64,000 nt of DNA from assembly GCF_900537995.1 (NCBI RefSeq), contig NZ_LR027880.1, forward strand, positions 1,186,001 through 1,250,000. Direction: 5' to 3'. A program made the position numbers and the translations under genes. Origin of the DNA: Roseburia intestinalis L1-82 (GTDB taxonomy: Bacteria > Bacillota > Clostridia > Lachnospirales > Lachnospiraceae). Shown here one piece after another: positions 29,800-39,070 of the stretch; within the stretch, counting starts at the first letter, position 1, and every line of letters begins with the position of its first letter. The notes under the pieces are model-generated. The model did not search any database. It had not been told where the DNA came from and saw nothing but the letters and a program-made list of their open reading frames with translations.

Positions 29800-30405
29800 A
29801 TGGCGCTGGAAAATAAGCTTGGAATTAAAAGTTCCGCAGAACTCGCGCGTGAAGAGGAACGTATCAGTAAAAAGAAGGCAGTAGAACTGTTTGAAAATGG
29901 TATGCTCGAGAAACTTGAGGCGGGAAAGTTTCAAACGTTATGTGAGATTCATAAATATTTATTTGATGATATCTATGACTTTGCAGGAAAAATCCGAACC
30001 GTAAATTTATCAAAAGGTAATTTCAGATTTGCACCGCTTATGTATCTTGAAACAGCAATTAAAAATGTAGACAAAATGCCACAGAACACATTTGATGAGA
30101 TTGTTGAAAAATATGTGGAAATGAACATTGTGCATCCGTTCCGTGAAGGAAATGGAAGAAGCATGCGCATCTGGCTGGATATGATGTTAAAAAAACAGAT
30201 CGGACAGGTAGTAGACTGGAGTAAGATAGAAAAAGAAGATTATCTGATGGCGATGGAACGCAGTCCGATCAAAGATATTGAAATTAAATATATTTTAAAT
30301 GCAGCACTTACCGATCAGATCAATGACCGGGAAATTTATATGAAAGGTATTGACCATAGTTATTATTATGAGGGATATGTCACGTATAAGACGGAAGAGT
30401 TGTAG
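29800..30405 (+). CDS. Fic family protein adenylyltransferase, class III
   Basis: The 201-residue protein has the Fic core motif HPFREGNGR (His112 first), which transfers AMP from ATP to target proteins. The C-terminal tail contains SYYYEG (residues 187-192), matching the [S/T]xxxE[G/N] inhibitory motif. Its position at the C-terminus places it in class III, the single-domain self-inhibited type known from Neisseria. GGAGGA precedes ATG 29800. It stands at the boundary of the CRISPR island and is closed by its own terminator. The target is unknown; topoisomerases or other essential proteins are AMPylated by relatives. Confidence 0.92.
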   Translation: MALENKLGIKSSAELAREEERISKKKAVELFENGMLEKLEAGKFQTLCEIHKYLFDDIYDFAGKIRTVNLSKGNFRFAPLMYLETAIKNVDKMPQNTFDEIVEKYVEMNIVHPFREGNGRSMRIWLDMMLKKQIGQVVDWSKIEKEDYLMAMERSPIKDIEIKYILNAALTDQINDREIYMKGIDHSYYYEGYVTYKTEEL

Positions 30406-30420
30406 GGTGGCTGGCTTATG

Positions 30421-30452
30421 AAAAGGCAAGGGAGAGATCTCTTGCCTTTTGG
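30421..30452 (+). terminator. Terminator after the Fic gene
   Basis: AAAAGGCAAG (30421-30430) and CTTGCCTTTT (30441-30450) pair around a short loop. The A-rich and T-rich ends allow action in both directions. Confidence 0.88.
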
Positions 30453-30502
30453 TTATTTATGTCAGATTATGAAATAGAAAAATAAATATTTTACGTTAAT
30501 AT

Positions 30503-30531
30503 ATGAAAATTTGGAAGATGCATGTTACAAT
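30503..30531 (+). promoter_or_regulatory. Promoter of the cas6-csm operon
   Basis: ATGAAA (30503-30508), 17 bases, TACAAT (30526-30531), with TG one base before the -10 box giving an extended -10. The surrounding 130 nt is AT-rich and holds no other feature. Confidence 0.6.
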
Positions 30532-30580
30532 AGTAAGTAAATAAAATATAAAGGCATAAAATAACAGATGGAGAAGGGGA

Positions 30581-31327
30581 ATGTTAGCAAAATTAGAATT
30601 AAAGTTAAAATGTGAAAAAGAACTGACATATCAGATGTCATCATTGTTTCATGGGGCACTTATGGAATTGCTGCCAGAGGAATATGCAGATTATCTGCAT
30701 ATTTCAAGCCTTCATCCATATGCACAGCATTTAGAATGCAGAGAAGGGAACTGGTACTGGGTAATTACAGGACTGAATAAAGAAGCAGTGAAGATTATTA
30801 TACAGGATACGTTGTGGAAAATAGAATACATTCTGATAAAAAAACATGATCTTAAAGTTTTGATAGTGAAGAAAAATTATATGGAAACAACATATAAAGA
30901 ATTAATGGATCATTTTTATGAGGATGATGGGAAAAGGTATATTCAGATTCATTTTCTATCTCCGACTGCATTTAAACAAAATGGAAGGTATCTTTTTTAT
31001 CCGGATCTTCGCTGTGTTTTTCAGAGTCTGATGAATAAGTACGACAGTGCCACAGCAGAAAATACAATGCATGATGAAGATACACTCGAACAGATATGTG
31101 AGCATGCACAGGTGATCAGGTATGATCTGAAAAGTGTAAGTTTTTCTTTGGAGGGGGTCAGGATTCCATCCTTTATCGGAAAAATAACCATAAAGCTGCA
31201 TGGCACAGATACAATGGCAAATTTTGTTAACATGTTGTTCGAGTTTGGAGAGTATTCCGGGGTAGGAATCAAAACTTCCCTCGGAATGGGATATATGAAA
31301 ATCATAAACGAAGGGGGAAGAAAATGA
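30581..31327 (+). CDS. cas6: CRISPR-associated endoribonuclease Cas6
   Basis: The 248-residue RAMP protein has two ferredoxin-like halves and ends with the glycine-rich loop EYSGVGIKTSLGMGYMKI, typical of Cas6. It cuts the pre-crRNA within each repeat, leaving the 8-nt 5' handle, which here reads ACGAGAAC in most repeats. A catalytic histidine is likely among those near residues 24-52, but I cannot fix which one. The gene is the first of the operon; its stop overlaps the cas10 start by four bases (ATGA). AGAAGGGG precedes ATG 30581. Confidence 0.9.
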   Translation: MLAKLELKLKCEKELTYQMSSLFHGALMELLPEEYADYLHISSLHPYAQHLECREGNWYWVITGLNKEAVKIIIQDTLWKIEYILIKKHDLKVLIVKKNYMETTYKELMDHFYEDDGKRYIQIHFLSPTAFKQNGRYLFYPDLRCVFQSLMNKYDSATAENTMHDEDTLEQICEHAQVIRYDLKSVSFSLEGVRIPSFIGKITIKLHGTDTMANFVNMLFEFGEYSGVGIKTSLGMGYMKIINEGGRK

Positions 31328-33633
31328 TAACGGACGATCAGATAAAATTAATGATTGGAAGTCTGCTTCATGACATAGGAAAAGTTGTGTATAGAAGTGG
31401 GGATGGAAGAAATCACAGTCAGAGTGGATATGAGTATCTGAAGAATGAAGCACATATTTCAGATGATGAAATTTTAAACTGTGTGAGATATCATCATGGA
31501 ATGTATTTAAAGAACGCATCCTTAGCAGAAGACGATAAGGCATATGTTGTTTACTATGCAGACAATGTGGCAGCATTTTCGGATCGCAGAGAGGCGGAAG
31601 CAGGAGAAGGCGGATTTGATAAAGCGATGCCGTTAGAGAGTATATTTAATATTTTAAATGGAAATCACGGACAAAGTCATTATGCCATGCAGGTTTTAAA
31701 TCCGAAGAATGGAATTAATTATCCGACAGAAGATGAAATATCTATGGATGAACATTTTTATCAGTCCGTCATTCAAAATATTACAGATAATTTACAGGGT
31801 ATCACGTTAGACGAAGAATACATCAATTCCCTGCTGGCTGTGCTTGAGGCAAATCTGACATACATTCCATCTTCTACTTCAAAAAAGGAGCTTGCAGATA
31901 TTTCTTTGTATGACCACATGAAGATGACCGCAGCAGTTGCGTCATGCGTAATGCAGTTTCTGACTGCGAAAGGCGAAAAAAATTATAAGCAGAGCCTGTT
32001 TATCAATGCAGAGAAATCTTATGACGAGGAAATGTTTTTACTGTATTCCATGGATATTTCCGGTATTCAGAGTTTTATCTATACGATAGGAGAAAAAGGT
32101 GCATTAAAAGGACTGCGTGCGAGAAGTTTTTACCTTGAAATTATGATGGAGCATATTGTGGATGAACTGTTAGAGAAGTTGTCACTTTCAAGGGCAAATT
32201 TAATTTATACAGGAGGAGGACACTGCTATTTGCTTTTAGCGAATACGGATGATACCCGTGATATTTTAGAGCACTATGAAAAAAGTCTGAATCACTGGAT
32301 GATGGAACATTTTGATACAGCGTTATATGTTGCCTGCGGATATGCGAAAGCAAATGCCAATGCGTTAAGAAATATGCCGAACGGAAGTTATTCCGATCTT
32401 TATCTAACGATATCAAAGATGATTTCTGAGAAAAAATCGAATCGGTATAATGCAGATATAATCCGTAGTCTGAATAGCAGAAAACATGAAGGAGAGCGGG
32501 AATGTAAAGTGTGCCGCAGAATAGCCCGCCTTACAGATGATAAATGTCCGGTATGTCTGGCATTAGAGAAAATGTCGGGAAGTATTCTGTATGAAAACTA
32601 TTTTACTGTAATGAGTGAACCGGACAAAGATGCGCTGCCACTTCCGGAAAACAGGTACTTAGCAGCAGATACAAAAGAGAGCCTGCTAAAACGGATGGAA
32701 TCAGAAAATTATGTCCGGTGTTATACGAAAAATGAAATTTATATCGGGAAACATGTTACTGCCAAATTGTGGGTTGGAGATTATACGACAGGTGACACGT
32801 TTGAAAAACTGGCAGAACAGGCAGAAGGTGTGGAAAGAATTGGAATCCTTCGTGCGGATGTGGATAACCTTGGAACGACTTTTGTTTATGGACTGCAGAG
32901 ACCGGATGGAGATGACAAATATGTAACACTTTCGAGAACATCTACATTGTCACGGCAGTTGTCTTTATTTTTTAAATGTTATATCAATGAGATACTTCGG
33001 AAAGGAACAGCAGACAATTTTGGTGGAAGTGGGGAACGAAAAGCGGTAATTGTATATTCTGGTGGAGATGATGTGTTTTTAGCCGGAGCGTGGAATGATG
33101 TGATCGCAGCTTTTATGGATATCAGAAATGCGCTTGAAAAATTTACACAGGGAACGCTGACAATATCAGGAGGTGTTGGTATTTACGATGCAAAATATCC
33201 GCTGAATGTTATGGCAAAAGAAGTGGAAAGACTTGAAGACAGATCAAAACATGTGGAAGGAAAAAATGCAGTTACGCTGTTTGATGAAACACATGCTTAT
33301 CCATGGAATGTATTTATACAAAATGTTGTTACAGAAAAGTTAGGTGTGCTTAAGACTTATTTTGATCAGAATGATGAGCACGGTATGGGATTTTTATATC
33401 ATCTCATGGAATTGTTAAGGGAAAGTGGGAACAACATCAATTTTGCAAGATATGTTTATCTGTTGTCGAGAATGGAACCACAGGAACATGAAAATAAAGA
33501 AAAACGGGCGGCTTACCGGAGTTTTTCAAAAAAGATGTACGAGTGGAGCGGGAAGGAACAGGATAGAAAAGAACTGATCACGGCAATCTATCTGTATGTA
33601 TATCTGAATCGCAAAAGAGAGGAGCAGGATTAA
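31324..33633 (+). CDS. cas10: Type III-A CRISPR effector Cas10/Csm1
   Basis: The 769-residue large subunit begins with an HD nuclease domain (SLLHDIGK, His16-Asp17), which cuts single-stranded DNA. A zinc-binding segment has CKVCRR and CPVCLA near residues 395-420. The second palm domain carries the intact cyclase motif SGGDDVF (Gly580-Asp583), which makes cyclic oligoadenylates from ATP when target RNA is bound. Both activities therefore look functional. The cyclic oligoadenylate product would activate Csm6, encoded at 40311. Csm2 starts directly after its stop, so the subunits are translationally coupled. Confidence 0.96.
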   Translation: MITDDQIKLMIGSLLHDIGKVVYRSGDGRNHSQSGYEYLKNEAHISDDEILNCVRYHHGMYLKNASLAEDDKAYVVYYADNVAAFSDRREAEAGEGGFDKAMPLESIFNILNGNHGQSHYAMQVLNPKNGINYPTEDEISMDEHFYQSVIQNITDNLQGITLDEEYINSLLAVLEANLTYIPSSTSKKELADISLYDHMKMTAAVASCVMQFLTAKGEKNYKQSLFINAEKSYDEEMFLLYSMDISGIQSFIYTIGEKGALKGLRARSFYLEIMMEHIVDELLEKLSLSRANLIYTGGGHCYLLLANTDDTRDILEHYEKSLNHWMMEHFDTALYVACGYAKANANALRNMPNGSYSDLYLTISKMISEKKSNRYNADIIRSLNSRKHEGERECKVCRRIARLTDDKCPVCLALEKMSGSILYENYFTVMSEPDKDALPLPENRYLAADTKESLLKRMESENYVRCYTKNEIYIGKHVTAKLWVGDYTTGDTFEKLAEQAEGVERIGILRADVDNLGTTFVYGLQRPDGDDKYVTLSRTSTLSRQLSLFFKCYINEILRKGTADNFGGSGERKAVIVYSGGDDVFLAGAWNDVIAAFMDIRNALEKFTQGTLTISGGVGIYDAKYPLNVMAKEVERLEDRSKHVEGKNAVTLFDETHAYPWNVFIQNVVTEKLGVLKTYFDQNDEHGMGFLYHLMELLRESGNNINFARYVYLLSRMEPQEHENKEKRAAYRSFSKKMYEWSGKEQDRKELITAIYLYVYLNRKREEQD

Positions 33634-34026
33634 ATGAAATTGACAGAAGAAAATTATGTGGGAATTGCAGAACAGGCAATCAAGGAACTGTGCAGTGAAA
33701 AAGACCAGAAAGGGAGACTGGTTGGTCCGGTAACAACATCCAAGATCAGAAATCTGCTTGCCATGACATCCGATATTTACAATGATGTGGTCAATAGTCA
33801 GAGCGACAAGCTGAATGCAGAAATAATTGGACGGATCAACTACATGAAGATTCGTTTTATCTATGAAGCAGGGCGTGAACCGAAGGTAAAGAAACTGGTA
33901 GATAAAGCAAAGATTTTAGAGCACTTAGAAGAGATCAAAGGCAGCAGAGACCAGTATATTTTATTCAGCCGGTATATGGAAGCCTTGGTTGCATATAGAA
34001 AATTTTATGGTGGACGTGATGAGTAG
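33634..34026 (+). CDS. csm2: Type III-A small subunit Csm2
   Basis: The 130-residue mostly helical protein lies between cas10 and csm3, as in other III-A operons. The 'GPVTTSKIRNLLAMTSDIYNDV' segment near residues 33-55 is typical of Csm2. It forms the inner filament of the effector complex along the target RNA. The ATG follows the cas10 stop without a gap. Confidence 0.92.
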   Translation: MKLTEENYVGIAEQAIKELCSEKDQKGRLVGPVTTSKIRNLLAMTSDIYNDVVNSQSDKLNAEIIGRINYMKIRFIYEAGREPKVKKLVDKAKILEHLEEIKGSRDQYILFSRYMEALVAYRKFYGGRDE

Positions 34027-34041
34027 AGGGAGGATGAAATA

Positions 34042-34704
34042 ATGTTTGCAAAAGTTAAAATCAGTGGGGTGTTAGAGACAATAACGGGTTTACATATTGG
34101 CGGATCGAGTGCTTTTTCTGCGATTGGTGCAGTAGATTCTCCTGTCATCCGGGATGCAAGGACGAATATGCCGATGATTCCGGGTAGCAGTTTAAAAGGA
34201 AAATTAAGGACACTTCTGGCAAAAAAATATAATCAGACAGTAGCGAAAACACCGGATGACGATGCGGTATGTCTGACAAGTCTGTTTGGAAGTGCGAAAA
34301 AAGGTCAGGTAAAGACTAGTAAAATCCTGTTTAACGATATGTTTCTTGAAAATATGGATGAATTAAAATATGCAGGGCTGACAGGTGCAACAGAGGTTAA
34401 ATTTGAAAACAGCATCCAAAGAACAACGGCAGTAGCGAACCCCAGACAGATCGAACGTGTGGTAAGAGGAGCAAAATTTCCGATGCAGTTGATTTATGAA
34501 GTGACGGATGAATCGGAAATGGTTCATGATTTTGAAATATTAAAAGACGGGTTTCAACTTTTAGAATATGATTATTTAGGCGGCAGTGGATCAAGAGGTT
34601 ATGGACGTGTCAAGATCATGGATATCCGGGTCGAACCTGTGATAGGGGAAGTGTCGGAAGATGTTTTGTCTCAGTGTAAGAAAATCATGAGTGCAGTGGA
34701 ATAA
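34042..34704 (+). CDS. csm3: Type III-A backbone RAMP protein Csm3 with target-RNA cleavage Asp
   Basis: The 220-residue RAMP protein begins with GLHIGG and includes IPGSSLKGKLRTLL and the C-terminal glycine loop GGSGSRGYGRVK. Asp32 in AIGAVDSPVIRD aligns with the catalytic aspartate of Streptococcus Csm3, so it should cut target RNA at 6-nt steps. Several copies form the crRNA-binding backbone. GAGGG lies upstream of ATG 34042, 15 nt after csm2. Confidence 0.96.
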   Translation: MFAKVKISGVLETITGLHIGGSSAFSAIGAVDSPVIRDARTNMPMIPGSSLKGKLRTLLAKKYNQTVAKTPDDDAVCLTSLFGSAKKGQVKTSKILFNDMFLENMDELKYAGLTGATEVKFENSIQRTTAVANPRQIERVVRGAKFPMQLIYEVTDESEMVHDFEILKDGFQLLEYDYLGGSGSRGYGRVKIMDIRVEPVIGEVSEDVLSQCKKIMSAVE

Positions 34705-34759
34705 AATAAATTTGCAGAATTGATTTTTGACTACAGAGAGAAAAGAAATGAGGCGGGAC

Positions 34760-35674
34760 ATGGAATATACGATCTATCAGTTAGAATTTAAAACAGGTGT
34801 TCATTTTGGTACCGGAATGTTAAATGAAAGTGCCTGCACGTTTAAGGCAGATCAGATATTTTCAGCACTTTATATAGAGGCTTTAAAACTGAATCTGCAG
34901 CAGCAGTTATATGATGCTGTGAAAAAAGGAAATCTGTTAATTTCAGATGCATTTCCATATATTGGACAGCAGTATATGATTCCAAAACCGATGATATATG
35001 TGGAGCCGGTAAACCGTGGGGAATCGAAGCAGAAAAAAGCATATAAAAAAATGAAGTTTATTCCGGTAGAATGTTTGATCGATTTTCTGAATGGGAAAAT
35101 GGATCTGTCAAATGATCCGATGGAACATTATGGACATTATTTTCAGCAGACGATGGCAGCTGTCCGCACCGGCGAGGAGACTCTCCCATACAGGGTTGGA
35201 ACTTTTTATTATGAAGAGGGATGTGGCCTGTATATCATTGCCGCGTATCAAAGCGAAAATGAAAAATGTCTTATGGAAAAATTGCTGACAGCATTGTCCT
35301 ATACAGGAATTGGTGGAAAAAAATCAGGTGGACTTGGAAAATATAGATACAATGAGGGGCAGATTCCGGAACAGCTTTTAGAATGTCTGCAGAAAAAATC
35401 GGACAGATATATGTTATTGTCAGTTGCACTTCCTGCAGATGAGGAATTGGAAAATGCGATGGAAAATGCATCCTATTTGTTAGAAAAAAGATCTGGATTT
35501 GTGGCATCTTCAGATTATGCAGAGGAGTGGAGAAAAAAGAAGGATCTTTATGTATTTACAGCAGGTTCCTGTTTTGTAAATTGTTTTGCCGGAGATATCT
35601 ATGATGTGTCGGAAGGCGGAAAACATCCTGTGTATCGATATGCAAAGCCGATTTTTATGGGGGTATCATTATGA
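34760..35674 (+). CDS. csm4: Type III-A RAMP protein Csm4
   Basis: The protein has about 304 residues from ATG 34760, behind GGCGGG; ATG 34748 is the alternative and would add four residues. It starts EYTIYQLEFKTGVHFGTG, and carries the 'SYTGIGGKKSGGLGKYR' glycine loop near residues 185-205. Csm4 caps the crRNA 5' handle and contacts Cas10. The stop overlaps the csm5 start by four bases (ATGA). The 55-nt gap to csm3 has no hairpin. Confidence 0.93.
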   Translation: MEYTIYQLEFKTGVHFGTGMLNESACTFKADQIFSALYIEALKLNLQQQLYDAVKKGNLLISDAFPYIGQQYMIPKPMIYVEPVNRGESKQKKAYKKMKFIPVECLIDFLNGKMDLSNDPMEHYGHYFQQTMAAVRTGEETLPYRVGTFYYEEGCGLYIIAAYQSENEKCLMEKLLTALSYTGIGGKKSGGLGKYRYNEGQIPEQLLECLQKKSDRYMLLSVALPADEELENAMENASYLLEKRSGFVASSDYAEEWRKKKDLYVFTAGSCFVNCFAGDIYDVSEGGKHPVYRYAKPIFMGVSL

Positions 35675-36792
35675 GGGATTATTTAAAACACTACCGGGTG
35701 AAAATATGTGTATTATCCCCAGTCTATATAGGTTCCGGTGAAAAAATAGGAAAAAAAGAGCACATCTATATGCCATGGAATCATCATGTGATCATACCGA
35801 ATGTAGAGAAGATGTACATGGATCTGCAGAAAAAAGGACTCGGGAAAGAGTTTGCAGACTATATGATGGATGGGCGGCCGAAGGAACCTTCTCTATCCCA
35901 GTGGCTTGGACAGCATAAGATGCAGCGGGAAGATTATGAGAGATGGAAATTGTATGAGATGGATGCAGGGGAAGCATTTGTTTCACAGACAGCCAGACCA
36001 AAAGAGATTGAAGCCTTTGTGAAGGATGCATATGGTATGCCGTATGTTCCGGGCAGTACTTTAAAAGGCATGTTCCGCACGGCACTGATTGCAGATGAGA
36101 TACAAAAATGTCCGGAAAAATATGAAAGAACAGGCAGGGAGATACAGTCTGCTTCCGCAGAACGCGCAAGCAGGAAACAATGCCTTGCAAGAGAGACAAA
36201 ACGTTTAGAACAACAGATATTTTATACTTTAAACCGTGATGAAAAAAAGCCTGCAAATGCTGTTAATGATAATCTTTCTGGTCTGCATGTAGGTGACAGC
36301 CAGCCTATCAGTGTGGATCAGCTGACATTAAGCCAGAAGATCGATGTTACACTAGACGGTACAGAAAAACCGCTGAATGTATTGCGGGAGACACTGATCC
36401 CCGGAACAGAGATTTGCTTTGATGTATCAATTGACACGACAATCTGCCCGTATCAGATGGAAGATATCATAGAAGCACTGAATATTTTCCAGAATATCTG
36501 TAACCGGTATTTTTATGCAAGATTCCACTGGGAGGCAAAGGAAAAAAATACAGTATGGTTAGGTGGAGGATGTGGTTTTCTTTCAAAGACGGTTTTATAT
36601 CCATTGCTTGGCAGTAATGCAGTAAAAGTTGTGGATAATGTGTTTAAAAATACACTGGGAAAAAATTATATTGTGCATAAACATACCAAAGATCTGCAGC
36701 TTAAGCTGGCACCGCATGCCTGTAAGTGTACAAAGTATCAGGGAAAGCTGTATCATATGGGGATGGGGAGGATTGAATTTGAGGAAATATAA
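35671..36792 (+). CDS. csm5: Type III-A RAMP protein Csm5
   Basis: The 373-residue RAMP protein has 'VLSPVYIGSGEKI' at the start and 'PYVPGSTLKGMFRTALI' near residue 125. It caps the 3' end of the complex and is needed for crRNA maturation in Staphylococcus. It is the last gene of the first cas operon, and the leader of array 1 starts directly after its stop. A diverged, frameshifted copy of its last 145 nt lies in front of array 2. Confidence 0.94.
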   Translation: MRDYLKHYRVKICVLSPVYIGSGEKIGKKEHIYMPWNHHVIIPNVEKMYMDLQKKGLGKEFADYMMDGRPKEPSLSQWLGQHKMQREDYERWKLYEMDAGEAFVSQTARPKEIEAFVKDAYGMPYVPGSTLKGMFRTALIADEIQKCPEKYERTGREIQSASAERASRKQCLARETKRLEQQIFYTLNRDEKKPANAVNDNLSGLHVGDSQPISVDQLTLSQKIDVTLDGTEKPLNVLRETLIPGTEICFDVSIDTTICPYQMEDIIEALNIFQNICNRYFYARFHWEAKEKNTVWLGGGCGFLSKTVLYPLLGSNAVKVVDNVFKNTLGKNYIVHKHTKDLQLKLAPHACKCTKYQGKLYHMGMGRIEFEEI

Positions 36793-36930
36793 CAATTTTG
36801 CGCCGATAGGCTTAAAATCAGGCTTTGTGATCGGTATGATCCAGTTTGATATTGAGATTTCTCTCATTTGCGGGTTTGCCCCGCAAATGGGGGATGAAAG
36901 CCTTGTGTTTGGAGAGGTGTAAGGGACAGG
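36793..36930 (+). promoter_or_regulatory. Leader of CRISPR array 1
   Basis: The 138-nt AT-rich stretch between csm5 and the first repeat contains a perfect 10-bp hairpin, CATTTGCGGG (36865-36874) with CCCGCAAATG (36880-36889). The repeat-adjacent end reads AGGTGTAAGGGACAGG. The same sequence precedes array 2 with few changes. It should hold the array promoter and the integration signals for Cas1-Cas2. Confidence 0.85.
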
Positions 36931-37674
36931 ATTGAAATATAAGAACCCCGTGGAGGGGACGAGAACGGTAGCTTTTTATTTGATGCTGCAGGTTTTGAAG
37001 ATTGAAATATAAGAACCCCGTGGAGGGGACGAGAACAAAACATCAATATCAGCGTGTAAGTCCTCAAGTATTGAAATATAAGAACCCCGAGGAGGGGACG
37101 AGAACTCCGCGACAGCTCTGCAAAAAAATCATATCCCGGATTGAAATATAAGAACCCCGTTGAGGGGACGAGAACATATTCTCCCTTCTGTGCAATAAAA
37201 AAGACAGCCTAATTGAAATATAAGAACCCCGAGGAGGGGACGAGAACTAGATCCGTGATGGTGTTTTAGCTTTTGCAATTTCGTATTGAAATATAAGAAC
37301 CCCGAGGAGGGGACGAGAACTTGCCTGACTTATCTGTATAGTTAAAATCGGAGAATTATTGAAATATAAGAACCCCGAGGAGGGGACGAGAACCTGTCTC
37401 AGGAACTTTTCATCCGACTGGTCTAAACGGATTGAGATAAGAGAACCCCGAGGAGGGGACGAGAACTGACGCATTTCTTCTATTGTTGGCATAGTTGTTA
37501 TTGAGATAAGAGAACCCCGAGGAGGGGACGAGAACACTTCCTGAATTTCAGTCTTAGGAACTTCTACATAAAATTGAGATAAGAGAACCCCGAGAAGGGG
37601 ACGAGAACCTTTAGCTGTTTTTGTTATATACTTACACAAGTATAATTGAAAAAATTTCCACTAAGGGGACAAAT
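36931..37674 (+). CRISPR. CRISPR array 1: ten 36-bp repeats, ten spacers, degenerate end repeat
   Basis: Repeats start at 36931, 37001, 37070, 37140, 37212, 37285, 37358, 37431, 37500 and 37573. A degenerate terminal copy starts at 37645. Spacers are 33-37 nt and all differ. Repeats 1-7 begin ATTGAAATATAAGA; repeats 8-10 begin ATTGAGATAAGAGA. The centre CCCCG(T/A/TT)GGAGGGG-type core forms a short hairpin. The last eight bases, ACGAGAAC, match the known type III crRNA handle, which fixes transcription to the plus strand. The last regular repeat has AAGGGG in place of AGGGG, and the terminal one keeps only ATTGAAA and AAGGGGAC. Confidence 0.98.
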
Positions 37675-37694
37675 AAAAACAAGGGAGGAAACAC

Positions 37695-38699
37695 ATGAGT
37701 TATCTTTATGTCAGTGAACAGGGTGCGAGTATCGGGATAGAAGCAAATCGTTTTCAGGTAAATTACAAGGATGGAATGATAAAAAGTATTCCAGCTGAGA
37801 CGTTAGAGATGATCGAAGTATTTGGCAGTGTCCAGATTACGACACGCTGCCTGACGGAATGTTTAAAACGGGGGGTGAATATCCTGTTTTATTCCACAAG
37901 CGGGGCGTATTATGGAAGGCTGATCTCAACTTCCCATGTGAATGTGCAAAGACAGCGTATTCAGGCGGAAATTGGACACAATGAAACATTTAAACTGGAA
38001 ATGTCAAAAAGAATCATTGATGCAAAGATTCGCAATCAGGTTGTTGTTTTGCGTAGATATGCGCGAGGCAGAGATGAAGATATTCATAGAATGATCATTG
38101 AGATGCAGAATATGCAGAAAAAACTGCTATATGCGAAGAGTGTGGAACAGGTTATGGGATATGAGGGAACGGCAGCAAAAATATATTTTAAAGTATTGGG
38201 GAAGTTAATTGATGAACAATTTGTTTTTGAAGGCAGGTCAAGACGTCCTCCGATGGACCCGTTTAATTCGCTGATCAGTCTTGGCTACTCGATCATCTTA
38301 AATGAATTGTATGGAAAGATTGAGGGAAAAGGATTAAATCCATATTTTGGAGTGATGCATAAAGACAGAGAAAAGCATCCTACCTTAGCAAGTGATCTGA
38401 TGGAAGAATGGAGAGCCGTATTAATTGACACAACAGCGCTTAGTATGTTAAATGGTCATGAATTGGTAAAAGAAGATTTCTATACTGGAATCGATCAGCC
38501 TGGAGTCTTTTTAGAAAAGGATGGATTCCGGAAATATATTCAGAAACTGGAGGGAAAATTTCGTACAGAGAACAGATACCTTTCGTATATTGATTACAGT
38601 GTCAGCTTCCGGCGTGCAATGGATCTTCAGGTTAATCAGTTTGTAAAGGCAATTGAAACGGAAAATGTGAATGAATATATGCCGGTGATCATTCGGTAA
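37695..38699 (+). CDS. cas1: CRISPR integrase Cas1
   Basis: The 334-residue protein has the expected metal-binding residues: Glu157 in GYEGTAAK, His222 in GVMHKDRE and Asp234 in LASDLMEEW. Cas1 with Cas2 inserts new spacers at the leader end of an array. GGGAGG precedes ATG 37695, 20 nt after the degenerate repeat that closes array 1. It lies between the two arrays and could serve both, since the leaders are nearly the same. The gene is intact. Confidence 0.97.
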   Translation: MSYLYVSEQGASIGIEANRFQVNYKDGMIKSIPAETLEMIEVFGSVQITTRCLTECLKRGVNILFYSTSGAYYGRLISTSHVNVQRQRIQAEIGHNETFKLEMSKRIIDAKIRNQVVVLRRYARGRDEDIHRMIIEMQNMQKKLLYAKSVEQVMGYEGTAAKIYFKVLGKLIDEQFVFEGRSRRPPMDPFNSLISLGYSIILNELYGKIEGKGLNPYFGVMHKDREKHPTLASDLMEEWRAVLIDTTALSMLNGHELVKEDFYTGIDQPGVFLEKDGFRKYIQKLEGKFRTENRYLSYIDYSVSFRRAMDLQVNQFVKAIETENVNEYMPVIIR

Positions 38700-38729
38700 T
38701 TGGTTTGATAAATGTGGGGGGAAAGACAA

Positions 38730-39050
38730 ATGGAAAATTATTTTTGGAATACTGAGGAAGAAAATAGCATAAAGAAGCTGTATATTCTTGTAATTTATGA
38801 TATTGTTGATAATAAGCGAAGAGTCAGGTTTGCGAAGAAAATGAACGGATATGGTTTTCGGGTTCAGAAATCGGCATTTGAGGCGATGGTTACGGAAAAT
38901 TTATATCGACGTTTGTTACATGATATTCCGGAGCTGATTGACCGTAGATCGGACAGCGTGAGAGTTTACAAAATAAGAGGTTATGGAGAAGTCAGCCTGT
39001 TTGGGGCAAGTCCTGAAATTAAAAATGAAGAAGTGATTATTATAGGGTAA
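38730..39050 (+). CDS. cas2: CRISPR adaptation protein Cas2
   Basis: The protein has about 106 residues from ATG 38730, which follows a GGGGGGA site; an upstream in-frame ATG (38712) lies before it. The core sequence LYILVIYDIVDNKRRVRFAKKM with the conserved Asp and the FRVQKSAFEA strand are typical Cas2 features. It is the structural partner of Cas1 in spacer integration and follows cas1 by 30 nt. Confidence 0.95.
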   Translation: MENYFWNTEEENSIKKLYILVIYDIVDNKRRVRFAKKMNGYGFRVQKSAFEAMVTENLYRRLLHDIPELIDRRSDSVRVYKIRGYGEVSLFGASPEIKNEEVIIIG

Positions 39051-39070
39051 TATGACAAAAGATATATTAT

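Noticed and set aside
37247..37639. Minus-strand open frame across array 1
   Set aside because: It is a reading of CRISPR repeats and spacers; the same peptide recurs at repeat intervals. The same applies to the minus-strand frame at 39544-39822.
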